This document shows, one piece after another, positions 37,020 through 46,192 of a DNA stretch of 64,000 bases. Below the pieces are notes generated by a model. The model saw nothing but the letters and a program-made list of their open reading frames with translations, did not search any database and had not been told where the DNA came from. The first letter of the stretch is position 1; each line of letters begins with the position of its first letter. This stretch comes from an uncultured Rhodospirillales bacterium (lineage in GTDB: Bacteria; Pseudomonadota; Alphaproteobacteria; Azospirillales; Azospirillaceae), in NCBI GenBank assembly GCA_903927615.1, contig CAIYNU010000087.1, forward strand, positions 62,001 through 126,000, given 5' to 3'. A program made the translations under genes and the position numbers.

Positions 37020-39533
37020 TTAAGATTTATGAGTATCAAGACTCGCCTCAAGCGTGTCCCAATCATACCGAGACACCAGATCACGCAAGACCGCCGCGAG
37101 ATTGGCCTGTTCTGGTGCCAACTGGTTGATCAAGCTTAGCATTTCCTGGTCGTCGGCCCTCCACGCGGCCCGACGCAGGGCCTCCCGCAGGTCAGCGCGT
37201 ACCGACCCCAGGCCACAGGCCGCCAGCCGCTCGGCCGCAGAACGGCCGCCGCTGTTACCGTCACCGCCCGCCGGGCCAGGCGCCTCGGGCGCGTAGTCGT
37301 AGACCAGCCCCAGATGCCCGCCGATGACCGTCAACAGCTCATCGGCCATGACGGGTTTGCGCACAAAGTCATCGGCACCGGTGGCCATGACGGCGTCGCG
37401 GTCCTCGTCAAACGCACTGGCGCTCAGCGCCACGATCTTAACCTCCTGCCCCTCGGGCAAGGCCTTGATCCGGCGGGTGGCCTCGTGACCGTCCATTTTG
37501 GGCATCACGATATCCATCAAAATCAGGCCGGGCCGCCAGTCCCGCCAAACCGCAATCGCCTCCAGCCCGTTGGTCGCCTCACGCACGCAAAACCCCAGGG
37601 GTTCCAACAGTCGGCGCAAAAACAGCCGATTGTCGGCCTTGTCATCAACGATCAAGATCCGAACCTCGTTCATCCCCGTCCGAAGTCCCACCGGCCGCCG
37701 GCTGACCTGGACCTGGGGCAGGTCGCTGGCGGCCCCCACCGTAACCGGGATCTCAAGCCGAAACAGGCTGCCCCGACCGACGACACTGGACACGGTGATC
37801 TCGCCGCCCATCACATGCGCGTGACGATCGGCGATCGCCAGCCCCAGACCACTGCCGCCCTTCGCAAGGCCGGTCGCGGTCTGATGGAACACTTGGAACA
37901 CCGCCCCCCGCTCCTCGGACGCAATGCCGGGCCCCGTATCTTCGACCTCGATCACCAGATGGGGTAAGATGCCCGCCGAGGTCAGGCCGGCCCGCAGCAC
38001 CACGCCCCCGGCATCGGTAAATTTGATGGCGTTGCCGGCCAGGTTGATGACGATTTGCCTGAGTTTACCCTCGTCGGTCACCACGTAACGCGGGACATCC
38101 GCGGCAATGGTCAGTTCCCAGTGCAGACCCTTGGCCACCGCAGGCGCCTTCAGCATGGCTTGGACATCAGCCAGCAAATCATGAAGGTCAAAGGTTTTCG
38201 GCACAAAGTCGATCCGTCCGGCCTCGATTTTCGACATTTCGAGGACATCGTTGATCATGGTCAGTAAGTTGCGGCCGCTTCGCTGAATAATCTCCAGATT
38301 CTCCCGGTCGCGGGGCGCCAGCGCCGCGTTGTTCAGCAAGATCTGGGTAAAACCCAGAATCGCGTTCATGGGTGTACGAATTTCGTGCGACATATTGGCC
38401 AGAAAGGCGCTCTTGGCGCGATTGGCAGCCTCTGCCCTTTCGGCTTTCTCGTGTTCCCGGGCGCGTTCTTCCAGCAACTGCGCCGCTCTGAGCAAAGCGT
38501 GGCCGACCTCCTCCGCCTCCTGGAAATCGAAGGCCGGTACCGAGATCGGTTCACCGCGACCCAGGGCCAACGCCGGTCCGACCAGCCCCCCAATCGATCG
38601 GGTGATGCGGTGCCCCATGGCCATCGCGAGGAAAACGCCCCCAAAGGATAGGAAAATCGCCCCGGCGATGGTCCAGCACAACCACTGCCGAAGGCCCGCC
38701 ATCAGTTCCGCGGTCGGCATGCCGATCACCACCGCCCAACCCGAGACCGGCGCCCGACTGTAGGCCACGGTCGCCGGCACGCCCTCCAAGGTTGGCACAT
38801 CCAGCCATCCCTCGCTGGACGTAGCCAGTCGGTCCTGGAGTTCCGGCCGGACCGGGCGCCCGGTATACCGTTCCGGGTCGCGGGTCCGCGCCGCCACGAC
38901 GCCGGCACGGTCGACGATAACCCCCACCCAATTCGGCACAAGATGTTCGCTCAAAAGAATTTGCCCCAACCGATCGGCGGGAAAGGTCATGGATAAATCG
39001 TAAATCACCTTTTCATTCTGCAAGACCGGTATATCAAGGCTAACCAGCAGGCGCTTGGTCACCGCACCGTGGAACAAATTACTGATAAAGGGCGAACCCG
39101 TGGCAAAGACTTGCGTCACCGCCGCCGGAATATTGCGATGGGGTAAAGCTTCACCAAAAGCCCGGTAGGTATTGACCACCTGCTGGCCATCGGCACCGGC
39201 CAGAATGATGTCCGCTGCCGGATAGCCGCGAAGAACGACGCGAGCCTGAGCGTGAAAGGCCGCCATATCACCCGTGATCATGTGGGGCGACGTCCCCAGG
39301 ACCTGCAAAGCCGTTTCAATATTCGCCAGTTGCTGGTCGACGGTGAGGGCCAACGCCCGCGCCGTATCCAGCATATGCTGTTCAATTTGCGTCTGCTTGT
39401 CCTGATAGGCGTGGTAAACGAGGATCCCTCCGACGCACCAAGCCGGCGCCACACAAGCGAACACTAGCCACGCCAGCCGGTCCCTCAGCGTCAGGTGGCG
39501 ATGTCGACGGAACCTTGCAAACAGCGCCTTCAT
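37020..39533 (-). CDS. Membrane hybrid sensor histidine kinase with Cache-like periplasmic domain
   Basis: An 837-residue protein: TM1 (about 20-42), a double-Cache-like extracytoplasmic domain (45-280; AGADGQQVVNTYRAFGEALP, VIVDRAGVVAARTRDP), TM2 (284-306), a HAMP-like linker, histidine domain with H383 ([18 protein letters not shown]), ATPase domain (485-597, [25 protein letters not shown]), receiver with D674 (LILMDIVMPKMDG), and a helical C-terminal tail (770-837). It senses a small extracellular ligand. GAGGAAC precedes the ATG. The convergent neighbour is a pair of secreted proteins that could be its ligand-binding partners (inference). Confidence 0.9.
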   Translation of the reverse strand: MKALFARFRRHRHLTLRDRLAWLVFACVAPAWCVGGILVYHAYQDKQTQIEQHMLDTARALALTVDQQLANIETALQVLGTSPHMITGDMAAFHAQARVVLRGYPAADIILAGADGQQVVNTYRAFGEALPHRNIPAAVTQVFATGSPFISNLFHGAVTKRLLVSLDIPVLQNEKVIYDLSMTFPADRLGQILLSEHLVPNWVGVIVDRAGVVAARTRDPERYTGRPVRPELQDRLATSSEGWLDVPTLEGVPATVAYSRAPVSGWAVVIGMPTAELMAGLRQWLCWTIAGAIFLSFGGVFLAMAMGHRITRSIGGLVGPALALGRGEPISVPAFDFQEAEEVGHALLRAAQLLEERAREHEKAERAEAANRAKSAFLANMSHEIRTPMNAILGFTQILLNNAALAPRDRENLEIIQRSGRNLLTMINDVLEMSKIEAGRIDFVPKTFDLHDLLADVQAMLKAPAVAKGLHWELTIAADVPRYVVTDEGKLRQIVINLAGNAIKFTDAGGVVLRAGLTSAGILPHLVIEVEDTGPGIASEERGAVFQVFHQTATGLAKGGSGLGLAIADRHAHVMGGEITVSSVVGRGSLFRLEIPVTVGAASDLPQVQVSRRPVGLRTGMNEVRILIVDDKADNRLFLRRLLEPLGFCVREATNGLEAIAVWRDWRPGLILMDIVMPKMDGHEATRRIKALPEGQEVKIVALSASAFDEDRDAVMATGADDFVRKPVMADELLTVIGGHLGLVYDYAPEAPGPAGGDGNSGGRSAAERLAACGLGSVRADLREALRRAAWRADDQEMLSLINQLAPEQANLAAVLRDLVSRYDWDTLEASLDTHKS

Positions 39534-39556
39534 TGTTCCTCGGGCTCTGCCCTTTC

Positions 39557-40363
39557 TCAGCCGGCCAGTTCGCGCGCCCGGACGGTGGCGGCCGCCACCG
39601 CACGATCGAACAAGGGTTGCAACCCGTTGTCCGCCATCAGAACGTCCAGCGCCGCCTGGGTCGTGCCACCCGGACTGGTTACATTCTTGCGCAATTGAGC
39701 CGCCGGTTCGATGGAGCGATAGGTCAGTTCACCCGCTCCAGAGATGGTCGCTCGGGCCAGGCGCATGGCCAGGTCTTCGGGCAACCCGGCCGCAATCCCG
39801 GCCCGGGCCAGAACCTCGATCAGCAAAAAGACATAGGCCGGCCCGCTGCCCGAAACCGCCGTCACCGGATCCAGCAAGGCCTCGTCGTCGATCCAGGCGA
39901 CGTCGCCAACCCCCCGCAACAGCATTTCGCACCGGTTGCGCTGCGCCTCGGTGACGGCCTGGTTGGCGCAGGCCACGGTGACTCCGCGCCCCACCGCCGC
40001 GGGCAAATTCGGCATCGCCCGCACCACCGCCGCCGCCGACGCCAACTGCGCCTCGAACCAGGCGATGGGCTTCCCCGCAGCGATTGACAGAAAAACCGTG
40101 TCCGGCCCGACAAAACGGCGATAGTCGGGCACCACGTTCCCCAGGACCTGGGGTTTAACCGCAAACACCACAACGTTAGGTAGCAGTCGCGACGGCAAGG
40201 CATCGGCACCGGCACAGTGCAGGACCCGTTCGTGACCCGAGGCAACACCGAGTGTCCCCGGTTCCACCACCACCACCCGCGCGGCAGCATTGGTGGCTAG
40301 CCAGCCTTCCAGCAACGCACCGCCCATTTTGCCGCAACCGGCCAACAACAAAGTCAAGGTCAC
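39557..40363 (-). CDS. proC: Pyrroline-5-carboxylate reductase
   Basis: A 268-residue enzyme for the last step of proline synthesis. It opens with the Rossmann motif TLLLAGCGKMGGALLEGWL and has VVFAVKPQVLGNVVPDYR, RAMPNLPAAVGRGVT and the C-terminal signature VSGSGPAYVFLLIEVLARAG. I place the start at GTG 40363 with GAGG ten bases upstream; the TTG at 40390 of the track would overlap the upstream gene. It lies immediately after the YbjN-like gene (four bases between stop and start). Confidence 0.93.
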   Translation of the reverse strand: MTLTLLLAGCGKMGGALLEGWLATNAAARVVVVEPGTLGVASGHERVLHCAGADALPSRLLPNVVVFAVKPQVLGNVVPDYRRFVGPDTVFLSIAAGKPIAWFEAQLASAAAVVRAMPNLPAAVGRGVTVACANQAVTEAQRNRCEMLLRGVGDVAWIDDEALLDPVTAVSGSGPAYVFLLIEVLARAGIAAGLPEDLAMRLARATISGAGELTYRSIEPAAQLRKNVTSPGGTTQAALDVLMADNGLQPLFDRAVAAATVRARELAG

Positions 40364-40367
40364 CGGA

Positions 40368-40871
40368 TCATGCCTCGCCAACCGTATCAAGCAGGGCCGC
40401 GGACACCGCCTCGGCTGGAGTCTTACCGCCCCAGATCACAAACTGAAACGCCGGGTAGAACCGCTCGCACTCTGAAAGGGCAATCTCGACCAGATCCTCG
40501 AGCTGCTCCACGCTCGCCCCATGAGCGCCTCGCAACAAGGTGGTCTGACGAAACATCGGCGTATGCTCTTCACTACACACGTCAAAATGGCCGAGCCACA
40601 TCCGCGTGTTGACTTCCGACAACAACTCATGAATCGCTGTCTTGCGATGGGTCTGAACCTTCATGTCAAACTGACACGAAAACTGCATGGCGCTGAGATC
40701 GGCCTGCCAGACAAAATACAGACGGTAGTCGCACCAACGACCACCAATCTCTACCACCATTTCATCGTCGCTGGCGCGGTCGAAGGGCCATTCGTTGGCG
40801 GTGACGATCTCCTCGACAATGTCGAGGGGATTGTGAGTCGCACTGGCGGTTTCAAGAGCCGCTATCGACAT
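40368..40871 (-). CDS. YbjN-domain protein
   Basis: A 167-residue cytosolic protein of the YbjN family (putative type III secretion chaperone-like fold), common in alphaproteobacteria next to proC. Recognisable are NPLDIVEEIVTANEWPFDR, DEMVVEIGGRWCDYRLYF, KTAIHELLSEVNTRMWLGHF and the end YPAFQFVIWGGKTPAEAV. Function is unsettled; YbjN in E. coli affects stress responses and motility. The start at 40871 is set by AGGAGG six bases upstream; the earlier ATGs lie within or before that site. Confidence 0.85.
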   Translation of the reverse strand: MSIAALETASATHNPLDIVEEIVTANEWPFDRASDDEMVVEIGGRWCDYRLYFVWQADLSAMQFSCQFDMKVQTHRKTAIHELLSEVNTRMWLGHFDVCSEEHTPMFRQTTLLRGAHGASVEQLEDLVEIALSECERFYPAFQFVIWGGKTPAEAVSAALLDTVGEA

Positions 40872-41078
40872 GCGCATCCTCCTCATGTCCAGCACCGGAG
40901 GGCGTGCGTCCGGCAAGGTCTCGAAACAGAGACGATCAATTCCAAGATCGACGTCTTGTGCCCTCTGCCCATTGGACTGGGGACCGGCCGACGGTGCCAG
41001 AAGGTCCCCAGGGGCGCAACAGGATTTGACAGGTTGTCACGCAACCTTCTCAAGCTCCACCATGCCGGAACTGCGGTC

Positions 41079-41357
41079 TCAGCCCTCGGATCCCTTCACT
41101 TGGGCCGCCAGCGCCGCAATCTGTGCCTCCAGCACCACCACGCGCTCGGCAAGCGTCTCCTGTTCGGCGCGGGCCGTGACGGCGATCTCCTTCACCGCCT
41201 CGAAGTCCTCGCGACTGACCACGTCCATCTGGCTGAGAATGCGCTCGAACTGTTGGCGCAACTGCGCCTCGACCTCGCCCCGCAGCCCGGACAGCGCACC
41301 CAACGCACCACCGGCCACCCGGGCCAAATCATCCAGCAGCTTGTTTTCCACCTGCAT
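41079..41357 (-). CDS. ubiK: Ubiquinone biosynthesis accessory factor (BMFP/UbiK family)
   Basis: A 92-residue protein with a helical N-terminus (MQVENKLLDDLARVAGGALG) and a coiled-coil C-terminus (LAERVVVLEAQIAALAAQV) typical of UbiK/YqiC. In E. coli UbiK assists the UbiJ-containing ubiquinone assembly complex. In the same 6-kb stretch lie ubiB and ubiE, consistent with respiratory use of ubiquinone. Stand-alone gene, upstream of a 530-base non-coding gap. Confidence 0.85.
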   Translation of the reverse strand: MQVENKLLDDLARVAGGALGALSGLRGEVEAQLRQQFERILSQMDVVSREDFEAVKEIAVTARAEQETLAERVVVLEAQIAALAAQVKGSEG

Positions 41358-41887
41358 CGGCGTCGAATCCTTCCCGTGATGGCGGGATTATGACCCTGGC
41401 ATCCCGCCGTTGCAACACCCACGTCGGCCCCACCGCGGCGAAAAGCGCGGCGGCGGTGGCCTGACCCCGAGGATGGGCAGGGTCAACAGCTTGGGTTCCG
41501 TGTCGCGGGGGTTACCGTTGCCTGGCGCCAGGGGATTTTCCGGGGAATGTGCTTTCCAATATTTTCCTTCGACCGGAGCCGTTCCTTAAATATCGACACC
41601 GCCGCCCAACCTACCCTATCAGGAAAAGAGTGAGTCAATAACGCGCCAATCTTGTCAAAGACGTCGGAATTCCAGCCCCCCGACTCCCGGCCATGACCGG
41701 CGGCGGCTCTCACCCACCACACCGCCCGTCGGCCTGCCCGTCCCGGCGCGGGTGTGCCGCCGATCCCGCGAGAACCTGTTCCGTTTGCCGCTTGGGCCTG
41801 GATCGGGAGGCCCATATATTACCCTGGTACCGGTATGACCCTGGTACTGGCCTCGTGCCAAGGCTTCCACGGGAAGGAGGCGAGACG
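41358..41887. other. Divergent intergenic region between ubiK and the dehalogenase gene
   Basis: 530 bases with no gene I can support. It must carry both promoters. A short direct repeat ACCCTGGTAC occurs twice at about 41822 and 41839, close to the start of the dehalogenase gene, and may be a regulator site. Confidence 0.35.
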
Positions 41888-42577
41888 ATGACCGCGTTAC
41901 CGACCGATATTGCCGCTTGCGCCTTCGATGCGTACGGGACCCTGATCGATTTTAACGCCGCAGCCCGCCGCGCGCCCAATCTGCCCGGCACCCAGGCCGA
42001 CGCCCTTGCCACGCTGTGGCGGTCACGCCAGCTTGAATACACCTGGCTACGAACCTTGATCGGTCGCTATGCCGATTTCTGGCACCTGACCGGCGAGGCC
42101 CTCGACGAGGCCATGGCCGAACTCGGCATCAGCAATCCCGCGCTCCGAGCCCACCTGATGGAACTGATGCTCCAACCCGGAGCGTTCCCGGACGCCGTCG
42201 AAGCCGTGGCCGCGGCGCGACGGTCGGGTTTGCGAACGGCCGTGCTGTCCAACGCCAACGCGGCCATGCTGGCCTCGGCTATCGATGGCGCCGGGTTGCG
42301 CCCTCATGTCGATGTCCTGCTGTCGGCGGACACGGTCGGGCTCTACAAACCCCACCCGGCGGTTTACCGGGCGCTATGCGACCGGCTGGACCTGGAACCG
42401 CCGCGCATCCTGTTCGTGTCCGGCAATGATTGGGATGTCGCCGGCGCCATCTGTTTCGGTCTGCGGGGCGTCTGGGTCAATCGGAACCGCCGGCGCCCCA
42501 GTCGGCTGGCGGCCATGGCCATGACCGAGCTGCCCAGCCTCACCGATCTGTCAACCCTGCTCGGGTCCCGGTCCTGA
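41888..42577 (+). CDS. Haloacid dehalogenase-like hydrolase, type II
   Basis: A 229-residue HAD-superfamily enzyme of the L-2-haloacid dehalogenase type. Nucleophile Asp14 is in FDAYGTLIDF, motif II LSNANAAML, the Lys motif in LYKPHPAVYRAL, and motif III SGNDWDVAGAICFGLRGVWVNR. These hydrolyse 2-haloalkanoic acids with inversion, though many annotated members act on other substrates. GGAAGGAGG precedes the ATG at 41888. Its last 27 bases overlap the convergent L,D-transpeptidase gene. Confidence 0.88.
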   Translation: MTALPTDIAACAFDAYGTLIDFNAAARRAPNLPGTQADALATLWRSRQLEYTWLRTLIGRYADFWHLTGEALDEAMAELGISNPALRAHLMELMLQPGAFPDAVEAVAAARRSGLRTAVLSNANAAMLASAIDGAGLRPHVDVLLSADTVGLYKPHPAVYRALCDRLDLEPPRILFVSGNDWDVAGAICFGLRGVWVNRNRRRPSRLAAMAMTELPSLTDLSTLLGSRS

Positions 42578-43114
42578 ACCGACGGGAGCCACAGTCCCCG
42601 CGTGAATTTCCAGAGTGCTGCCGGGACCGCAGGCCCGAACCAGAGCCAACAGATCCGGCAAGGCGAACGCCACGCAGCCTTCGGTCGGACCGCCATCCGG
42701 ACGGGCCACATGCATGAAAATGGCACTGCCTCGCCCGGGGATCACCGGATCATCATTATGACCAAGCACCACCACCAGATCATACAAGCCGTCATCACGC
42801 CACAGCCGTTCATGACCGGCGGCACAGGGGAGCCGGATCGGCCGGTTATAGCGCAAATCGGCGGGGTCATCGCACCACCCATCGTCGGAAGCAAGCTCCC
42901 CCACCGGCAAGCCGGTGACCGGCGGCGGCAGACGATCGGGGCGGTATAGCACGCGGCGCATCGGCCAGCGTCCGGCCGGCGTGGCTCCGTCGCCTTCGCG
43001 CTTGTCGACTCGAACCCCGCTACGGCCAAGCACCCCCCTCATGGCGCCGCCCGGCCCCCTGACACAACCGTCGGAGGTGACAACCACCACAACGGGCAAC
43101 GGCCCCGCCGTCAC
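42551..43114 (-). CDS. L,D-transpeptidase-like (YkuD-domain) protein
   Basis: A 187-residue protein with the YkuD active-site pattern FMHVARPDGGPTEGCVAFAL: His and the catalytic Cys, here in the variant Pro-Thr-Glu-Gly-Cys. Upstream blocks GDGATPAGRWPMRRVLYRPD and YDLVVVLGHNDDP also fit. Such enzymes form 3-3 crosslinks or attach proteins to peptidoglycan. No obvious signal peptide is present with this start, so the substrate and location are uncertain. GTG 43114 overlaps the stop of the SPOR gene as GTGA; the track start (TTG 43147) lies inside that gene. Confidence 0.8.
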   Translation of the reverse strand: MTAGPLPVVVVVTSDGCVRGPGGAMRGVLGRSGVRVDKREGDGATPAGRWPMRRVLYRPDRLPPPVTGLPVGELASDDGWCDDPADLRYNRPIRLPCAAGHERLWRDDGLYDLVVVLGHNDDPVIPGRGSAIFMHVARPDGGPTEGCVAFALPDLLALVRACGPGSTLEIHAGTVAPVGSGPGPEQG

Positions 43115-43785
43115 CGCGCCTCGCGCCCGGGCGCCAGCGGCTGACAATACAGGTGAGACTGGCTGACAACCGCGCAGAGCTTTTCAGCGGCGTCCCGATC
43201 GTCGAAGGGGCCGGCCAGCAAGCGTACGAAGGTCCCTTTGCCCTTCAGGACCACCGAGACCTTGCTGGGAGTCAGGGTTCCCAGCACCGCCGGCAACACA
43301 TGCCGCAACTCGGTCCAGCCCCGTTCGGCACCGCCGGCACTGCGGTAAGACGCTAAATGAACGTGCCAACGCGCCCCTTCGGCCTGGGGCAGCGCCTGAA
43401 CCGCGGCGTCGGGACCACCCGGCGATGCGCCCCGGGTGTCCGGCGGCGGCGCAGGAGGAAGCGACGCCATGGCCATGGTCGAGGTTGGCGTCGAGGTTGG
43501 CGTCGAGGTGAGCGTCGGGACGGGCGCCGGTGTCGCCTGAACCACCGTGGGTGGCGGCCGGATCATCACCGGAGCCGTTGATCGAACCGGGGTTGGAGTT
43601 GGGACCGGGGGCACTGCCAGGGCCGGGGCCGGGACCGGGGGCACCGTCCCGATGTCGATTGGCCCTCCCGAACGGGTCTGCACCTGGACACTGGGACTGG
43701 GGGCCGTGCCGACGCCTGGGGGCACATCCGAGGGGACCGGGGTCCCAAGGATACTGAGGGCGGCCCCCACAAACCGGAAGCTCAT
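43111..43785 (-). CDS. SPOR-domain protein with Pro/Val/Thr-rich linker
   Basis: A 224-residue protein. A short hydrophobic N-terminus (MSFRFVGAALSILGTPV) leads into about 110 residues of Pro/Val/Thr/Ala-rich linker (PPVPAPALAVPPVPTPTP) and a C-terminal SPOR domain (RWHVHLASYRSAGGAERGW ... VRLLAGPFDDRDAAEKLC) that binds denuded peptidoglycan at division sites. A strong GAGGAGG ribosome binding site precedes the ATG at 43785. It overlaps the L,D-transpeptidase gene, linking both to cell-wall work, and follows the lipoprotein gene by 13 bases. Confidence 0.8.
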   Translation of the reverse strand: MSFRFVGAALSILGTPVPSDVPPGVGTAPSPSVQVQTRSGGPIDIGTVPPVPAPALAVPPVPTPTPVRSTAPVMIRPPPTVVQATPAPVPTLTSTPTSTPTSTMAMASLPPAPPPDTRGASPGGPDAAVQALPQAEGARWHVHLASYRSAGGAERGWTELRHVLPAVLGTLTPSKVSVVLKGKGTFVRLLAGPFDDRDAAEKLCAVVSQSHLYCQPLAPGREAR

Positions 43786-43798
43786 GGTCCTATCCTCC

Positions 43799-44392
43799 TC
43801 ATCCCTCGTCACTGAACCGCAAGGCCTGAAGGCCACCCGAAAGCTGATCGGCGTTCGAGCGGGTTCCCTGATTAAATATGCCCCAGGTAATAACCCCCTC
43901 TTTAAGGTGCCGATATAGCTCGTTTTGCTGCTGCCAAGTGCTGGAAATCATGCGGGTAATGGTTTGATGCACGCGTACCGACAGCGTTCCGAAATAAGGC
44001 TCGCAAGGAGCAATTTGCATCAGTAAGCTGCCGATCAATTGTTGTTCAACGGGAGTGGCCTTGCTCCTGTCGAGCAGACTCGCAGGATAGGGATCGTCTT
44101 TGCCGGTCTCCGGCGCCCTGGCGCGCAACGGCGCGAACGCCGGCATGGCCTCGGTGCGCGTCACGCATTCGGAGGCCCGACGCAATTCAGCGACGATCCG
44201 CTGATACTCCTCGGCCCGGACTTGAGCCGGGTTGTCGGCCTGGGCCTGGGGTGAGACGCCCCCCCCCGATGACGACCCCGTGCCATTGGCACAACCACCA
44301 AGCGCCCCCATCGCCACGGCCACAGCCAGAAGCGCAACACCAAACGGGTGGCGACACCAGGAGAGTTGGAAACGATTCTGAATCAAGGCCAT
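43799..44392 (-). CDS. Putative lipoprotein of unknown function
   Basis: A 197-residue protein with the lipobox GALGGC near residue 34 after a hydrophobic segment (FGVALLAVAVAMGALGG). The mature part starts with a Gly/Ser linker (ANGTGSSSGGG) followed by a helical, charged domain (VRAEEYQRIVAELRRASECVTR) and a conserved-looking C-terminal half (VHQTITRMISSTWQQQNELYRHL). First of three probable co-transcribed envelope genes (lipoprotein, SPOR, L,D-transpeptidase). The family is not recognised. Confidence 0.6.
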   Translation of the reverse strand: MALIQNRFQLSWCRHPFGVALLAVAVAMGALGGCANGTGSSSGGGVSPQAQADNPAQVRAEEYQRIVAELRRASECVTRTEAMPAFAPLRARAPETGKDDPYPASLLDRSKATPVEQQLIGSLLMQIAPCEPYFGTLSVRVHQTITRMISSTWQQQNELYRHLKEGVITWGIFNQGTRSNADQLSGGLQALRFSDEG

Positions 44393-44586
44393 CTCAGATC
44401 TACCGTCGTGCTGGTGGCTGGCGTCGCACAACGCGACCGACGCCATGACGCGCCGCCCCACTTTACCACTCCCAATCGCACACGCAAAGCCTGAACCCAC
44501 GCCCCCGCAACGCGCCATGCCGCCGATGTCGGGGCGCCGGGCCGCGCAGAGGCGCTACCCTTGCCGCCTTGACCCCATCCCCACGA

Positions 44587-46128
44587 TCAATGCAAACCCA
44601 GCCATGCGACGGCCGCCGTCAGCGCGACAATGGCCGTCCACAACGGCCACAGGGCGGCATGGCGGCGATCGTGGGCGCGGGCCAGCGCGGCGATGGTTTC
44701 AGAGTCCAGTCGCAAGCCCTTTTCCAGCATCTCGGCCGTCCGCTGTGTGCCGCGGATGACATCGGGAAGCTGGCGCAAGGCGTGAATCACCCCTTCAACT
44801 TCATTGAGCACCCGAGCTTCCGGTCCCCGATGCTCGCGCATCCAGGCCTCGATCAGGGGCCGGGCCATTTCCCACATATTCATGTTGGGATTAAGCGCAC
44901 GTCCGACACCCTCGGCGGTCAGCATGCTTTTCTGGAGCAACAGCAGTTGGGGTTGCGTCTCCATCTCGAACTGCTCGGTCACAGCGAAAAGCTGGGCCAA
45001 CAGCCGGCCCACGGAAATCTCGTTCAGAGGCTTGTTGAGCAACGGTTCGCCGATGGAGCGGGCCGCCTGGGTGAACATTTCGATGGACTGGTTGGCCGGC
45101 ACATAGCCGGCCTCGAAATGAACCGCCGCCACCCGCCGGTAATCGCCGGTCAAAAAACCCAAGAGCATGTCCGCCAGATAGTAGCGGGTCGCGCGATCCA
45201 ACCGGCCCATGATGCCGAAATCCACCACCGTCACCCCGCCACTGTCGTTGACGAACAGGTTTCCAGGGTGAAGATCGGCGTGAAAATAACCGTCGCGGAA
45301 CACTTGATTGAAGAATGCCGCCGAGGCAATCGCCATAACCCGGTTCAGGTCGTGCCCGGCCTGCCGCAGCTTTTCGGCCTCGTCCACCTTGATGCCGCGG
45401 ATCCGTTCCAACGTCAGCACATGCTGGGCCGTCCGGTCCCAGTCCACATGGGGCACCTTGAACCAGGGATCATCCTTGAAGTTGCCCGCCAGCTCCGAAG
45501 CGGCCGCGGCCTCCATCCGCAGATCCATCTCGATGTGGGTGGTGCGTTCGAACATCTCCACCACCTCCAGCGGGCGGAGCCGGCGCAAGCGCGGCTGGGC
45601 GCGCAACGCCAGTTCGGTCAGCCAATACAGGAGGTCGATATCCCGCCGGAAGGAATGCTCGATGCCGGGGCGCAATACCTTGACCGCAACCTCCGCCCCC
45701 TCAATGGTCACAGCGAAATGGACCTGGGCAATGGAAGCCGCGGCGATAGCGTCCCGATTGAAGCTGGAAAAAAGCTGGTCGAGCGGCCGCCCCAACTGGT
45801 TTTCGATGATCGCGACGGCGTACTCCCCGGGAAACGGCGGCAGCCGATCCTGAAGATTGGCCAGATCGGCCGCAATCTCCTCCCCCACCAGATCAGAGCG
45901 CGTCGACAACGCCTGCCCCAACTTGATGAAGGTCGGCCCCAAAGCCGACAGGGCCGCCGCCAGCCGTTCACCAGGGCGGCCGGGAACGTTCCGTCTGGAA
46001 ATGAGCCGCCCGATCAGCGCCAGCCCAGGTTGGGTGTCGCGCAGTTCGTGCAGAAACAGGGCGTCATGCCGGGCCAGCGTCCGGATGATGACAAACAGCC
46101 GGGTCAGGTTGCGCGCGATACGAATCAT
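44587..46128 (-). CDS. ubiB: ABC1/UbiB-family atypical kinase for ubiquinone biosynthesis
   Basis: A 513-residue UbiB/ADCK-type protein. Features are the KxGQ motif LGPTFIKLGQALSTRSDLVG, Ala-rich loop AAASIAQVHFA, catalytic-loop segment GYFHADLHPGNLFV and metal-binding VVDFGIMGRLDR. The C-terminus is a hydrophobic helix pair (LWPLWTAIVALTAAVAWLGL) that anchors it in the membrane. Its ATPase activity helps extract ubiquinone precursors. It lies 64 bases after ubiE on the same strand, so an ubiE-ubiB operon is likely. Confidence 0.93.
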   Translation of the reverse strand: MIRIARNLTRLFVIIRTLARHDALFLHELRDTQPGLALIGRLISRRNVPGRPGERLAAALSALGPTFIKLGQALSTRSDLVGEEIAADLANLQDRLPPFPGEYAVAIIENQLGRPLDQLFSSFNRDAIAAASIAQVHFAVTIEGAEVAVKVLRPGIEHSFRRDIDLLYWLTELALRAQPRLRRLRPLEVVEMFERTTHIEMDLRMEAAAASELAGNFKDDPWFKVPHVDWDRTAQHVLTLERIRGIKVDEAEKLRQAGHDLNRVMAIASAAFFNQVFRDGYFHADLHPGNLFVNDSGGVTVVDFGIMGRLDRATRYYLADMLLGFLTGDYRRVAAVHFEAGYVPANQSIEMFTQAARSIGEPLLNKPLNEISVGRLLAQLFAVTEQFEMETQPQLLLLQKSMLTAEGVGRALNPNMNMWEMARPLIEAWMREHRGPEARVLNEVEGVIHALRQLPDVIRGTQRTAEMLEKGLRLDSETIAALARAHDRRHAALWPLWTAIVALTAAVAWLGLH

Positions 46129-46192
46129 GGGGTCCCTGGAAAGGGCGATACCGGTGCCGACATCCCTGTCGGCACCGCCCGCCGGGGCGCCG

